Positions 1 through 11,159 of a stretch of DNA of 64,000 bases are shown in pieces. The DNA is from Diogma glabrata. Lineage: Eukaryota; Arthropoda; Insecta; Diptera; Cylindrotomidae. The number at the start of each line of letters is the position of its first letter. Position 1 is the first letter of the stretch. The DNA lies in assembly GCA_963693315.1 (NCBI GenBank), contig OY856187.1, forward strand, positions 117,717,166 to 117,781,165. Reading direction: 5' to 3'. A model generated the notes under the pieces. That model saw only the letters and a program-made list of their open reading frames with translations, did no database searches and was not told the DNA's origin. Position numbers and translations under genes: made by a program.

Positions 1-41
1 ATTTTTCAGGTCGAAGTATGTTGCGGCGCTATGTTTATAAG

Positions 42-700
42 AATTGAATCGGTCATTTCAAAAACCTCTTAAGTCACATTTTTTTCCAATATGCTTTTTT
101 TGCAGAAAATGGTTCCTTTAAAGGTAGATGCGTATTCTGGGTAAAAACCACGTAAGTCGATAGCGATAGCATTCCTGCATTCCTGCGTAGGACGAGAGGA
201 ACCGCAGGTACGGACCCATGACACTCGTCCTCTTTTCGAGGATTCGTTTTATATATGAATTATATATGAATTATATACGTATTATATATGAATTAACTCA
301 TAATTAAGAATGATGGAGAATATGACTGTACCATAAAGATATTAAAACATGACAAATTAATACATGTAAAATGTTAATAACATTATTTTTAAATGTAATT
401 CTCAATAATAAGCAATAAAAAATATGATTACTACGATTTTTTTGGTTAAATTTTATACCACTAACCCGATTTCTCGCTAAAACAACATAAGTCAAGAACT
501 GTTTTTCAGGTTTTTTTCATTATTTCTGTTGATAAATTGTAAAGGTTATTCGCTATTTTAATTTTTTACCACTCAAATACTAAATTAAACATAAAAAAGT
601 CCTTTAAAACTCATTTATTTGTGTATGAAACAGTTTTTATTGATTTCTGAAAAATTCTAATTGAGTGACTTATGAGGTTTTTGAAATGACCGATTCAATT
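42..700. mobile_element. MITE with ~35-bp terminal inverted repeats
   Basis: The left end (42-80, AATTGAATCGGTCATTTC and onward through an acctctta segment) is repeated inverted at 664-700 with about one mismatch in 35 bp. The interior holds a GC-richer patch (165-240) and a run of short tatatgaatt repeats (250-296), with no coding capacity. The ends are flanked by or include AATT; whether that is the target duplication or part of the terminus cannot be decided. It sits in the InR intron following the exon at 1205. Confidence 0.7.
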
Positions 701-1204
701 ACAATACAGATCACAACAACACATCATAAATATTTATGATGCAAGGGCATGAAATAACTCGTTTTCCTTAAGCTGAGATTTTTTAATTGAGGGCTTGTCG
801 ATTACTTGTTGCTCTTGTCTAGAAGTTGTATTGCGTTTCTAGTGTCTATGACACATTCTTTTTGTCATAATAATTTTAACAAGATTTAATTCAATTATTA
901 GGAAATTCAGTTACTCAATAGTCAAGGCAAAGAATTTCACTAAATCACTTTCATTAATGTAAAGAAATCCAAGCCACTAAAGCAAAAACGTTTTATGTAC
1001 GAAAATACTTATTTTTTATACCAAATAAAAGTCTATCATATTCTCATAGGAAATATAAAATTCCATAAAAAAACTATTATCGCATATCAAACCGCTGGTT
1101 GGTTAACAAAACAATTTTTTTTTAACCAATCACGAAAAGTAATAAAAATTTATACATAAATGTTAAAAGAAAAATACATACAATAAAAATTTCTAATCAC
1201 TTAC
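701..1204. other. InR intron 3 sequence, no recognised element
   Basis: AT-rich sequence immediately downstream (in gene direction) of the third coding exon. I see no further InR exon and no repeat. Confidence 0.5.
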
Positions 1205-1348
1205 CGCAATGTAATGCATTAGAGCATCATTTTTTGTATGTTGTGCAATCATTGTCCAATCAATTGTGTTAACATAACACAACTTTGGATTTTTTTCGAT
1301 ACGTACAGCTCCTCTTCCAATATAGGTTAAGGAATGAAGTCCAAGTTC
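1205..1348 (-). CDS. InR: Insulin-like receptor, third coding exon (end of L1 domain)
   Basis: This exon continues the receptor L1 domain of an insulin-like receptor tyrosine kinase, the membrane receptor for insulin-like peptides. Read on the minus strand it begins after an AG acceptor (1349-1350) and ends before a GTAAGTG donor (1198-1204). It is 144 nt, exactly 48 codons, phase 0 at both ends. The translation starts [20 protein letters not shown] and continues through a KLCYV segment to TIDW. In the insulin receptor family these are the last L1 strands (the ELGLYNL / RGSVRIEKN / LCYLATIDW region). The intron separating it from the preceding exon is only 59 bp (1349-1407). The Cys-rich region, L2, fibronectin and kinase exons must lie beyond the left edge of the window; I found no further exon in 1-1204. 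Recognition is from family motifs, not a database search. Confidence 0.93.
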
Positions 1349-1407
1349 CTGGAATAAACGAATTTGGTTAGAATTACCTATGCATATTTAAGGCAAACTT
1401 TACTTAC

Positions 1408-1694
1408 CTTAATATCTCCAAGTTCATAAGCTAAAAGAGCGTAGTTATGGAATAACTTATTTCCTCTGATAACCGTTAAATTGGGAAATAGTTTACCCAA
1501 CGTTGTTAATCCATTTACACGAAATATCATTAGGTAATCAGTAATTTCCGTTAGAAGAGGAAAAGAGTAGTTTGCATAATCCGCTTCTATAAATCTTTCC
1601 ATTAACAAAATTTGTACAAATCCTTCAACCACCCGACATCCTTCTAATTTGTTAAAATCATCTGGTTTGTTACGTATATCCATACTTTGACACA
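1408..1694 (-). CDS. InR: Insulin-like receptor, second coding exon (L1 domain)
   Basis: This exon carries most of the ligand-binding L1 domain of the insulin-like receptor. The minus-strand exon is bounded by an AG acceptor (1695-1696, preceded by a T-rich tract) and a GTAAGT donor (1402-1407). It is 287 nt: two bases completing a split codon plus 95 codons. The translation reads CQSMDIRNK, then GCRVVEGFVQILLM, SFPLLTEITDYL, FRVNGL, and FPNLTVIRGNKLF followed by NYALLAYE. All are diagnostic L1 motifs in the family order, including the paired cysteines that open the domain. The incoming phase (1) matches the donor of the exon at 33847-34552, giving a Val codon across the junction. The outgoing phase (0) matches the exon at 1205-1348. 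There is no internal stop. An apparent start codon near the exon's beginning is only GTG at the splice junction, not a translation start. Confidence 0.95.
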
Positions 1695-1696
1695 CT

Positions 1697-2733
1697 GTAA
1701 ATTAAAAATTTAATAGTTAGTAAGTGAGAAATGGAGAACCTGTTGTAAAAATTAAAAATAACTATAAAATTTAGTTCATTAAACTACATATATTCAGAAG
1801 AAAAATGTGGTAAATCAATCAAAAAAACGCTTAAACGAAGCATTTCCGGTTGGTTATTTTTTGTTATATGACTCAACTCAACCAAATTTTATATTTCGGT
1901 TGGGTTGTTTTTTTACATATTTCACGCAAAATCATCGATTGTAAAATATTAAAAATTAATAATGATTAACTTACTGTTGTTTTCAAAATATTGTTCAGTT
2001 AGAGACCATACAAAAGTCTTATGTAATTTCAAATTTGTTCGATGTTGATACCTAGCTGATTTCTAATGTTAATATTTGATAATTTAAGTTAGGAACGTTC
2101 ACCAACCAATTAAAAATTATAAATTTTTGTAAGTTAAAAGTTATCATGCTTAGCTTTTGAATAGAATGTAACAAACAATATTCCTTAGAGTTATCATAAA
2201 ATCCAACATCGCAATGCAAGAGAAATTAATTCTGTTTATTCATTTCTCTACACAATCGAAACAATTAATCTACTTTATCTACTCAACTCTACTTTTCATT
2301 TTCAACAATTTTGTGTCTAGTAGAATATAAAAAGTCGATCAAGTGCGAATAAAATTCACTCGCCGAGGGCTTTAAAAATGTATAATAAAAAACTGTCAAA
2401 AAATAAGTTACATAAAGTTGTGTTGTAGTTTTTATATTTTTATAAGACACATAAAAATTATTTTTTCTGGTAAATTTGAATAGCAATTCCAACCGAAATT
2501 ATACACAAAATGTTACCTTTCGTTAAGTATTATCAAAAGTTGTCTATGAACTAAAGAAGGTTCAATTCCACTAACTTGTAATTAGTTTAAATGGGAAAAT
2601 AAAGATTATCAATTCTAATAACAATTTAATAATAATGGACAATAATTCAAAACTATTCACTTCAAAATTCTTAAAAAAAACTTAAAGTTGCACGAGGATT
2701 TTTGAGAACAATTAGTTGCACGTTTTTGACAGT
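1697..2733. other. Intronic AT-rich sequence with one dispersed motif
   Basis: No gene. A stretch at 2334-2380 (gtcgatcaagtgcgaat followed by actcgc) resembles 63900-63935 at the far end of the window (gtcggtcaagtgcgaat, actcgcggg), so it is a small dispersed repeat. The short minus-strand reading frame over it is not supported as a gene. Confidence 0.4.
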
Positions 2734-2823
2734 AATTAAAAACTGTGTGCCGTGCCGCAAAATTCTGAAAAAAAAATAATAATTTTTCTTAAATTGAGTG
2801 CTTTTCATACAACACCACCACTC
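2734..2823 (+). repeat. Direct repeat flanking the non-LTR fragment, left copy
   Basis: Matches 5385-5465 in the same orientation: both contain AAAAACTGTGTGCCG, CAAAATTCTGAAAAA, TTTCTTAAATT and AGTGCTTTTCATAC, ending in CACTC. The left copy has small insertions, including a duplicated tgccg. Confidence 0.85.
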
Positions 2824-5384
2824 TTAATTTAATGTGCTCGTCTCTCTGTACCTAGTTAAAAAACTTTTACAGAGGTTGCCATGTGCTCAACAAGTTTTTA
2901 GCGGACGCAATTGTGTCTGGTTAATGCTGTTTATCTGTTAGAAATAATATTATATTAGCTCAGTCGATGAATTATAAGTTGCTCGTTCCAGTCCCTAACC
3001 TCGAGGACGTTAATGGTGTACATGCGTAACTAGTAAGCATGCTCTACTATCATTTGAGCTTCGTTTGACTAAACTGAGGGGTTAGACCTGATATCTTTTC
3101 AACAGAAGCTTAAGAGCACCATGGCAGAAAATTTCAAATATGTCGATATAGGTAATTGACAGTAGAGTACTGAATGTATCTACTGTCAGAGTGTCAATTC
3201 CATTTAGCTGCGATCTAAGATCGCACTGTAAGTTTTTGTAATCAGGACAGTTTAGTTGAACGTGCAGTGCGGTTTCATCCACATAGCAGGTACTGCAATT
3301 TCCATAATTTGTTCCAACACGTTTTAGGTACTCTCTAAATTTGCCGTATCCAGTGATGAACTGAACCACAAGACTGGTTATAGCTACCTTTGGATTTCGG
3401 AAAAAAATTGCGTCGCTGATAAAATGATACGTATGCCTTCCGTATCTGAGACTTCCCAGCGTGCTTTCCATCTACTGAGCGTCTCTAGGCGCGCTACTTG
3501 TTTTATTAATTTTCTATCATTTGCATAGCTTGAATTGAAAAGTTGGTTATATATGCTAACCTGTTTCCTTATAGAGAAGGTCGATAGGGATTGAACCCGC
3601 AATGAACTGAGACGAAGCTGTAGATATGGTTCTATAGCCTCGGATCATGCGGAGCAATATATTCCTTTGAACGCCCATTAACTGTTGAACATGCTTTACG
3701 TTGGTCCGCCCGTACCAACCAGCTGAGCAGTACGTTAGAATTGATTCTACTACAGTTCTATATATTAGTTGTAGTGTGTGTTTGTCAAGACCTCAGCATT
3801 CATGTGATAACCTTGTGAAGCTGTGGAAGAGAAACTTTGAGCTGTCGCATATTCGGGTAATATGACTTGACACCCCCAGCCTCTCATTCTTTTCGAGACC
3901 AATGTATCTTACTGTGCTTCCCATTTTGATTGATACTCCGTTAATTTTTATGGTAGGTGGTCTTGCTCGATCGTACTTACCCTTCAACTGAAGCATAACA
4001 GTTTTGTGCGTTGAAAGGTTTAGTTTGTTTAAATTGCACCATGAAATCATATTGTCTAGTGCTCGTTGACCTCTTTCTTGTAATTGTTTTCATGAATTTC
4101 CGGTTATTACAATTACTTACAATTACTTACGCGCATCAGCGTATAGGCAGTCTCCAAAATTCCGTCCATCATGCTAGTGTCGAAAACCATGTTCCAAAAA
4201 GTTGAACCGAGAATATACCTTGCGCCCCACCTCTCGTTATGATTTTCTCCACCGAGAGGTGGTCATCCTTTATTATTGCCCTTTTTTCATATATATATAT
4301 AATTGCCTAGCAGTCTGTATAGATTACCAGGACAATTTATCGATCCAAGGTAGCCCATAACACTAATCCATCAAAGATAATCGAAAGCGCCCGATATACC
4401 AATGAAAATGTCCAGAGAGTACTTTTTAACGGTTGCCTGGACGATGTCAGCAAGTTTTAAAACGGCCATCTCAGTAGAGCGACCCCTCCGGAAGCCGTAC
4501 TGCTTATCGGACAGCTCTCCATTTAAATCGACGAATTTTTGTAGCCAATTATTTATAACATTTTCAAAAATTTTGCCTAGTACGAGGAGTAGCATAATTG
4601 GACGGTATGATTTAGGATCTAAAGGATCCTTATCACCAGCTGTTGGAATTATAATAACCCGACCAATTTGCCACTCCTTTGGAAATACACCAAATCTGAG
4701 GCAGCCGTTGAAGTTTTAAGTAAGTAGGAGCTAAAACCTTCCAGGACTGCTGTTCAACTTCTACTTCTATTTGATCAAAACAAGGGCTTTGCCACGTTTG
4801 AAATTCATTTTAGCCTCCCCTAACTCATTGGCTGTGAAGTTCGAGTCATCACGAGAGTCATAAGGTAGCTGATTTCCGCGTGCTCGAGAAGGTCCACCGT
4901 TTCATTTGGTAACAATGTGTCAAGTAACACTTTGTTTGAGGTACTCCATGAGTGCCTGTTATTTCCGTTCGAAACGCATGCACTCTACGTTGAGCATGCT
5001 TCCCTGATATTTGTACATAAAGCCCCATGGATCATGGTTGCCTACTTCCGTTACAAGTTTCCTGAAGCTTTGCGCTTTAGTTCTTTTAACCTTCCGTCTG
5101 TTTGCGTTATAAAGGTTGCGGTATGTAGCCTGTTTTTGCAACCTCAGATCTGAATCGGTATTTCCTTTTTAACCGGTTTACCTCACTTTTGAGCTGACTT
5201 AAATCATTGGCCCAACAGTTTGCCCCATTTGTTTTATGCATTTAGATTTTCGTGGTATGGCGTATTCACAAGCTTGTTGTATGACGTCCGCAGGATAGTC
5301 AATATCTTCAGCTGGTGTTTCCACGCGCTTAATATTAAGTTGCAGATTAAGAGTAAGTAATCCCCAGTTGGTAGCATTTATATT
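2824..5384 (-). mobile_element. I/R1-like non-LTR retrotransposon, 5'-truncated and decayed
   Basis: Minus-strand frames, broken by stops and frameshifts, give pieces of one ORF2 in the right order. First comes the endonuclease-RT linker (5360-4959: ETPAEDIDYPADVI, CEYAIPRK, NLYNANRRKVKRTK). RT palm follows (4595-4371: LGKIFENVINNWLQ, QYGFRRGRSTEMAV, with the first catalytic Asp region reading IFIGISGAFD, so Asp is changed to Gly). RT thumb follows (4050-3793: WCNLNKLNLSTHKT, RYIGLE). The C-terminal Cys/His region is at 3471-3082 (RHTYHFISD, then a C-x2-C...H...C motif). The endonuclease is absent, as expected from 5' truncation near 5384. The family assignment rests on the C-terminal RHTY/CCHC pattern; a related RNase H-bearing clade is possible. 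It lies in the InR intron, antisense to nothing recognisable. Confidence 0.8.
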
Positions 5385-5465
5385 AACTAAAAACTGTGTG
5401 CCGCAAAATTCTGAAAAAATGGCAATGTTTCTTAAATTAAGTGCTTTTCATACGACACCCCACTC
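5385..5465 (+). repeat. Direct repeat flanking the non-LTR fragment, right copy
   Basis: Second copy of the 2734-2823 sequence. It begins directly where the truncated coding sequence of the retroelement stops, which suggests a very long target-site duplication. Confidence 0.85.
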
Positions 5466-5566
5466 GTTTGGCTCAAAAAATACTATTTTAACATTTCCCC
5501 AATCTTACCCTCTCAAAATAAAAAAATATACCTACGTGACACTTCGTCATAGTTTTCGTTCAGATG

Positions 5567-6315
5567 CCGTGGCCCATTTCTCAAAAATGGCGACGAAATT
5601 GAAATTTTAACGTTCCTCGCTGAAATATTATTTTGACACAGAATAATGCAAAGCCTACCACAATTTGTAAACTGTTTGCATTTAATTTATAATTAGTAGT
5701 TCATTTTTTCAAGTAATTACATGCGTTTGGGCATTAAAACAAAGTCGTAGAAAAAGTACATAACAAATCTCGAGTTGTAAAGCATTTTCCATGCTCGTGA
5801 AGATACTGCACTCGACGCTACGCGTCTCGTGCGCTAAATTTTCCCTCGCATGTTAAATGCTATTTACAACTCTAGATATCGCTACGTTGGAAGAATACCG
5901 GCACAACTCAAAATAGAAATTTTGAGAAAATGAAAATCAAAAATTTTAATTAAATTGTAATATAACTATTAAGCACTGAAAAAGCGAGTGAGGTTAAATT
6001 GCGACATTTTACCACATAAAAATTTGATGATATTACGATCATTTTGTGCAGAAAAGTCAATCATTTAATGCATTTTATGCAGAGAAGTCAATATTCATAA
6101 TTTTTGAGTTGTGCCGCTATTCTTCCAACGTAGCGATATGTAATATACTATTTTTGTTTTGCTTTATTTTCTTCTACAAAAATAATTATTGAAAAACAAA
6201 TATTATTTGAATTTCAACACAATCTGTCAAAATTTACTCAAGTACAATAGCGGAGTCAATTGAAGTTTTTTAGTCGATTTGCAGATTCAATTTCATCGAG
6301 AAATGGGCCACGGCA
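5567..6315. mobile_element. Nested inverted-repeat (foldback-like) element
   Basis: The outer arms are 5567-5602 and about 6280-6315 (gccgtggcccatttctc against gagaaatgggccacggc, extending into a gaaattgaa block). The inner arms are 5878-5914 and 6103-6139 (CGCTACGTTGGAAGAATA, then cggcacaactcaaaa, present inverted). A third small inverted pair lies at about 5772-5800 and 5845-5872 (gagttgtaaa / tttacaactc). There is no coding capacity. Confidence 0.75.
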
Positions 6316-6639
6316 AAAGTCAAACTTCCTGTCTCTGTGAATTTTTTTAAATGTTTTCTATCAATTAAGGTGGGACGGGACCAAATTTTTGTGGCACTTG
6401 TTTCACAATAATTAAGAGCAGTTTTACGGCATTTTTACCCCATCTCATTCTCATCCTCTTAATAAATATAATTATGAGTATTTAACACTTTCCTATATTA
6501 CTTCGGTTTTGAAAAAACCTAAGTATTGCATTCATGAGCCAAAAGTGGAATTCTTACCCTTCCTTTTTGGGCATTTCTCGACGTTTTAGGGCCTACTGAT
6601 TCGAGTCGAAAGGATGATGTGTTCGATAACTGTACCGGA
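6316..6639. other. Intronic sequence, nothing definite
   Basis: AT-rich. It contains acttcggttttg at about 6501-6512, which reappears inverted (caaaaccgaagt) near 8003-8014. The two could be worn ends of a larger unit enclosing the tandem repeats, but 12 bp is weak support. Confidence 0.3.
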
Positions 6640-7310
6640 AGTGTGTCAAAAAAATCGTCAATTGTGTCAAAACAAGGAAATATGCATATTTTATGCTTAA
6701 AAAACGTTCATTTTAAGTGATTGCGAATAGAAACATTGAATTTGAAGAAATCTTGATGGTCGGGATTGGTATGTGAGACCAAAAACTAGATTATTGCATT
6801 ATGAGTTTGTCAAAAAAATTGTTGTCAAGTGTGTCAAAAGAAAGATTTTTTTTTACTTTTTTACCCAATTTTTTAGAAATAAATAAAATTAATTATTTGT
6901 ATGACATGAAATTTTATTATTACTATTGAGAATTATCGCATTATAAATTTGTCAAAAAAATGTTGTCAAGTGTGTCAAAAGTGAGATTTTACTTCGGTTT
7001 ATTTATTTTTTTACTCAATTTTTTGAAAAAAATTAAATTAATTATTTGTATGACATGAAATTTTATTATTATTATAGAGAATTATTATAAGTTTGTCAAA
7101 AAAATAATGTCAAGTGTGTCAAACGAATGATTTTCATTTATTTTTTTAGAAAAAAATAAAATTAGTTATTTGTATGAAATGAAAAAAATATTATTATTAT
7201 TTTATTGCATTATAAGTTTGTCAAAAAAATATTTTCAAGTACATATGTGAAAAAAATGATTCATTTATTTTTTAAAACAATTTTTGGGAAAAAAAATTCT
7301 GCTGTTGTAT
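6640..7310 (+). repeat. Decayed tandem repeat, ~140-bp unit
   Basis: The block TTTGTCAAAAAAAT followed by gtcaagtgtgtcaaa recurs at about 6810, 6949, 7092 and 7216, with a weaker copy near 6646. Each is followed by a T-rich tract, a ttttttagaaaaaa-like stretch, an aaaattaattatttgtatgac-like stretch and attattatt. Spacing is roughly 125-145 bp. Later copies are more degraded. Confidence 0.8.
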
Positions 7311-7324
7311 GACGTGACATGGAA

Positions 7325-7745
7325 ATTTTTGAATTTGTTATAGTTTTTGAAATATTTTTGGAGTTTTGAAAAAAATTTGTATTTTTGATTGTTTTTGCAA
7401 TGTTTTTAGAATTTTGGAAAAAAAATAGAATTTTTGAATTTGTTATATAAATTTTTAGAATTACGAAAAAAATTTCAATTTTTGATTTTGTAAGAATATT
7501 TAGAATATTTTTAGAATTTTGAAAAATTTGAAATTTTTGATTTCATTATAATTTTTGGAGTTTTGAAAAAAGTTTTTTTGCAATATTTGCAATATTTTCA
7601 GAATTTTTGAAAAAGTTTTAATCTTTGATTTTGTAATAATTTTTGGAATATTTTTAGAATTTTGAAAAAAGTTTGATTTTATTTAATTTTTACAATATCT
7701 TTGGAATTTTGAAAGAAACATAAATTTGTGATTTTGTAATATTTT
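7325..7745 (+). repeat. Decayed short-unit minisatellite
   Basis: About seven imperfect copies of a 55-70 bp unit of the form tttttgattttgtaat, atttttggaatattttt, agaattttgaaaaaa. It abuts the 140-bp repeat field. Confidence 0.75.
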
Positions 7746-9978
7746 CTCGAAACGCTAAATGGAGAGGTTTTTGAGTAGTTTGTTGATTGTATGATCTTCT
7801 CAATAAATTATGTTAATTTATGATCTGTTATGATTTTCCGGCAACGTATTGATGTTTCGTGTTAGTTTTGTAATAAATTTCTAAACAGAGATAAAAAATA
7901 CATGTACTTTAACAAAGAGTTATGTTTGATATACATCGCTGCCCAAACTAAAAACAATGTCCTCATAAAAATTTTATGCCGAAAACTATATCAAAATCCT
8001 TAACCAAAACCGAAGTCTTGATATCTCAGAGCTTGAGATTTCAGCCCCTGCCACCTTTAAAAACTTACTAATTTTCCTATCATTCCAAATACTTCAAAGA
8101 TTTTCGATAAATTAGGTTCGAAACTAACTACTAAGGGAGGACAAAAAAAACATAAAGAAAACACCATTATTCAAAATTTTTCAAAAAATGATGGGGTGGT
8201 GCAAAATTACAAAATACATTTTGAGGGAATAATGAAGTGGAGCCCTTTATATGATACTAAAGTGTATCATTTTGTATAATGCTAACTAATTAAATATATT
8301 GGTTAGTACAAATTTATTAATCCGGCTTAACCGACCAATGCAATTACACAAACTAATATATTGATGGCCAGATATAACTACTATCGATTATGATCTTATC
8401 AGCTTACTTCTACGAATCGGTGAGATATTAAAACAATTGTTGGAATTATTACAGAACATTGCCTTATTGGTAGATATACGAGCAGACTACGGTAAATGTG
8501 AAAGTGGTTACTGTCACATAGAGATAGCAATTATTAGATCTTTTTACTATCCGGTTATTGTATAGCAAATTTTCAAAATAACCGGATTACCGATAAGGAC
8601 CATCGAAAATTTCAAGTTTAACGAAAATGTGTCAAAAATGTAACCAATGAGCAATCTTAGTCGACACTAGACCGCAAAATTGTAAAATGTAGACCTGTAG
8701 TTCACATAAAAATTCGTTTATACGTAGCTTATTACCACCAAAAGAATAGCAGTTCTTGTGCACTTCCATACCAGTAGAAAACGAGAGTAGCAGTATTTAC
8801 AACTAATAGAAAACGTAATTAACTTTATACAATGAAACTTAACATTATTATTTACAATTTCAATAAACATGCATACAAAATTCAAACGAAAACATAACCA
8901 CACGCAAATACTTTTCTATATCTATTCCAAGTAACATTCCTTAGTGAGATTGCGTTTTTGTTTATTTTTATCAAATATCAATCTAAACTTATAGTATTTT
9001 CGCCACACACTTTTTAGGTTAGATTACGTTAAGTATAGCAAATAAAATATGTTTTTTTCACTTCATAATTAGATTGATTAAATTCAACATAGTAAATTTA
9101 TCAATAAAGTTAAATTGATAATTTAAAACACGAAAACAAATTAATCATCCTATTTCTATTGAAACTAACACAAAATAAATGACAATTCACTGAAACATTA
9201 CGCAATGTTTGTTAACCAACAAATTCTGGTTAAAAAAAAAAACAAACCAAAAAACTATTCAAGGAATTTTAATTTTTTGTTTTTAAACCATTTCTAAAGA
9301 ATTATACAGCAAAATTAGATAACTGTTAAAATTAACGGTTTGGCGAAAGTTATGTAAGTTTATTAGTGAATATTGTTTTAAAAGAATTTGATTTTTTTCT
9401 GTGGTTTTTAAAATCTGATGGGAAAAACGAGCCTAATTCGTTTTAGAATCTTCATCGTAAAGCGAAACATTCGTTAAGAAGTATTCTGGTTAAGAAATTT
9501 GAAAAAAAAAATTTTTTTTTTGCTTACCTTTAAAGTTTAGATCTTTAAGAACATATCCTCAAAAGGATTTTTCAAAATTAGAATAATTTTTGGAGTTACA
9601 GCGGCGTTTGTGACGCGGCAACTAAACCGGTCGGGCGGAGCAAATCAAACAGCGTTGTCCGACCACCTGAGCACGAGTCCTTTTGGAAAATTCTTACATA
9701 CTGCATATATGCTTGGAAATATATAACCCGAAGGCCATTACAACGTATTTTGTTATACATAATTTTTTCATGTTTAGTTCAGTTCAGTTCAGTTGTATTA
9801 TTATTTTTAAACGTATTTTCTCGAAACTTTTTTTTCGGGTTGCTTGACATGATATCTCAAATTCTATTTGAACGATTCACTTGAAATTTCTTGGAAATTT
9901 TCTTTGTATATCCATTTATAGTTTTGCCTATTTTCGTTGTTTACTATTTTAAAAAATTCGAAAAGGTCAAAGAGCATG
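7746..9978. other. Intronic AT-rich sequence
   Basis: No gene or convincing repeat. There is a small hairpin at about 8550-8586 (ccggttatt...aataaccgg) and a short GC-rich patch at 9600-9690. Small reading frames here look like chance. Confidence 0.4.
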
Positions 9979-10217
9979 CACTAAAAAAACTTAATAAATT
10001 TTACAAATTTTTTATAAATATATACAACTCACAATTTTTTTTGTAAGTCTACCAAAAATATTGAAGATTACACAAAAAATTATTTGAAAAACCAAAAGTT
10101 TATTTGATTTACAAATTATTTTTGGATCTGAAGGAAAAAAATTGTAGTTTTATCAAAAAATTTTGTGGTTGTATATTTATAAAAATTTTGTTAAAGTGAT
10201 ATTTATTTTTTTTAGTG
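9979..10217. mobile_element. Short MITE with CACTAAAAAAA ends
   Basis: CACTAAAAAAA (9979-9989) faces TTTTTTTTAGTG (to 10217). The inverted similarity extends inward for about 55 bp on each side (ttataaatata and acaac...cac blocks). ATG on both sides could be a 3-bp target duplication. No coding capacity. Confidence 0.65.
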
Positions 10218-10275
10218 ATGGGTAAAACAAAATTTTACAAATCGTCGCCATTCTGTATATTTTTTTTTTTTTTCA

Positions 10276-10412
10276 AGCAGTCCTCCGCTTATTTTTTACC
10301 CAAAATCTAGGTTGACTGTGGCCCAGTTAGTGGATTCATGTATTTGGGAACGACTTCGTTGTAATTATTTTAAAAGAGTTCAAAATGATAGAAAAATTAA
10401 TAAGTTTACTAT
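10276..10412 (+). repeat. Dispersed repeat shared with 61379-61668
   Basis: Shared blocks in order are gcagtcctc, gcttattttttacccaa, atctaggttgact, ggattcatgtatttggga, acgacttc and aatgatagaaaaa. The copy at 61379 carries an extra insertion described there. Confidence 0.85.
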
Positions 10413-11159
10413 GAAAAAAAAAATTTAAAAAACACACTTTTTGAAAAACGAACTAAAAAGTAGAAAATAAATTTTGCATTAACACCAGCGTTATGATGTC
10501 TTTTATAATTATATTTCCTTTGAATTTGTAAGAAGAAAAAATATTTAAATGGTATTTAACACATCTTAGCATAGATGCAAATATTAAATTTTTGACTAAT
10601 TTAAAATGTTAATTTTCGATTGACAAACAGTTTTCCGTTCCTATTTGTTACATAAAATAAAAGTGGGTGGCGCATTCAGAAAGGAAAGGGAATAAAAATT
10701 GAAAACGTTCGAGCTCGAGTTATGGTTACTGGCAAGAAAAAATTTCTAATTTTCACAACAAAATCAAGAATGACAGAAAGTTTGTGAACAAAATACGTCA
10801 GGTGGATAACACTGTGTAAAACCAGAAGATGGACGAAACCGCTGAAGACGGCAGTTCTGATGAGTTTAGGGCCGACGAAGATGTTCAGTAATTTTCAGTA
10901 ATTGTTTAGTAACTACTAACAACAAAAAATAAATTAATTATTAAATTGTTCCTTTGCAAAGTATAATTGCTGTTTTTGTATTTCCTTCTTTATAATTTAT
11001 TTTTAGCATTTTTCCCCGAGATTGTATCAAAGTTAGACTAGACTAAACAATAGTCTATGATACTATATATACACTAAAACTGTTTATAAATAAAAATAAT
11101 TATCGATGAAGTTAAACAAAACGTTCTTTCCTGTGGACACTTGTTTAGAAAAACAGCGT
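10413..11159. other. Intronic sequence with a possible coding scrap
   Basis: Mostly AT-rich. At 10829-10891 the plus strand reads an acidic 20-residue tail (MDETAEDGSSDEFRADEDVQ, then stop) in markedly GC-richer sequence. A same-frame stretch upstream (KFVNKIRQVDNTV) is interrupted by a stop. It could be the 3' end of a processed pseudogene; I do not recognise the protein. Confidence 0.25.

Noticed and set aside
1378..1407. InR exon 2 frame extending to a stop at 1378.
   Set aside because: A consensus donor at 1402-1407 and the next L1 exon at 1348 show that this is intron.
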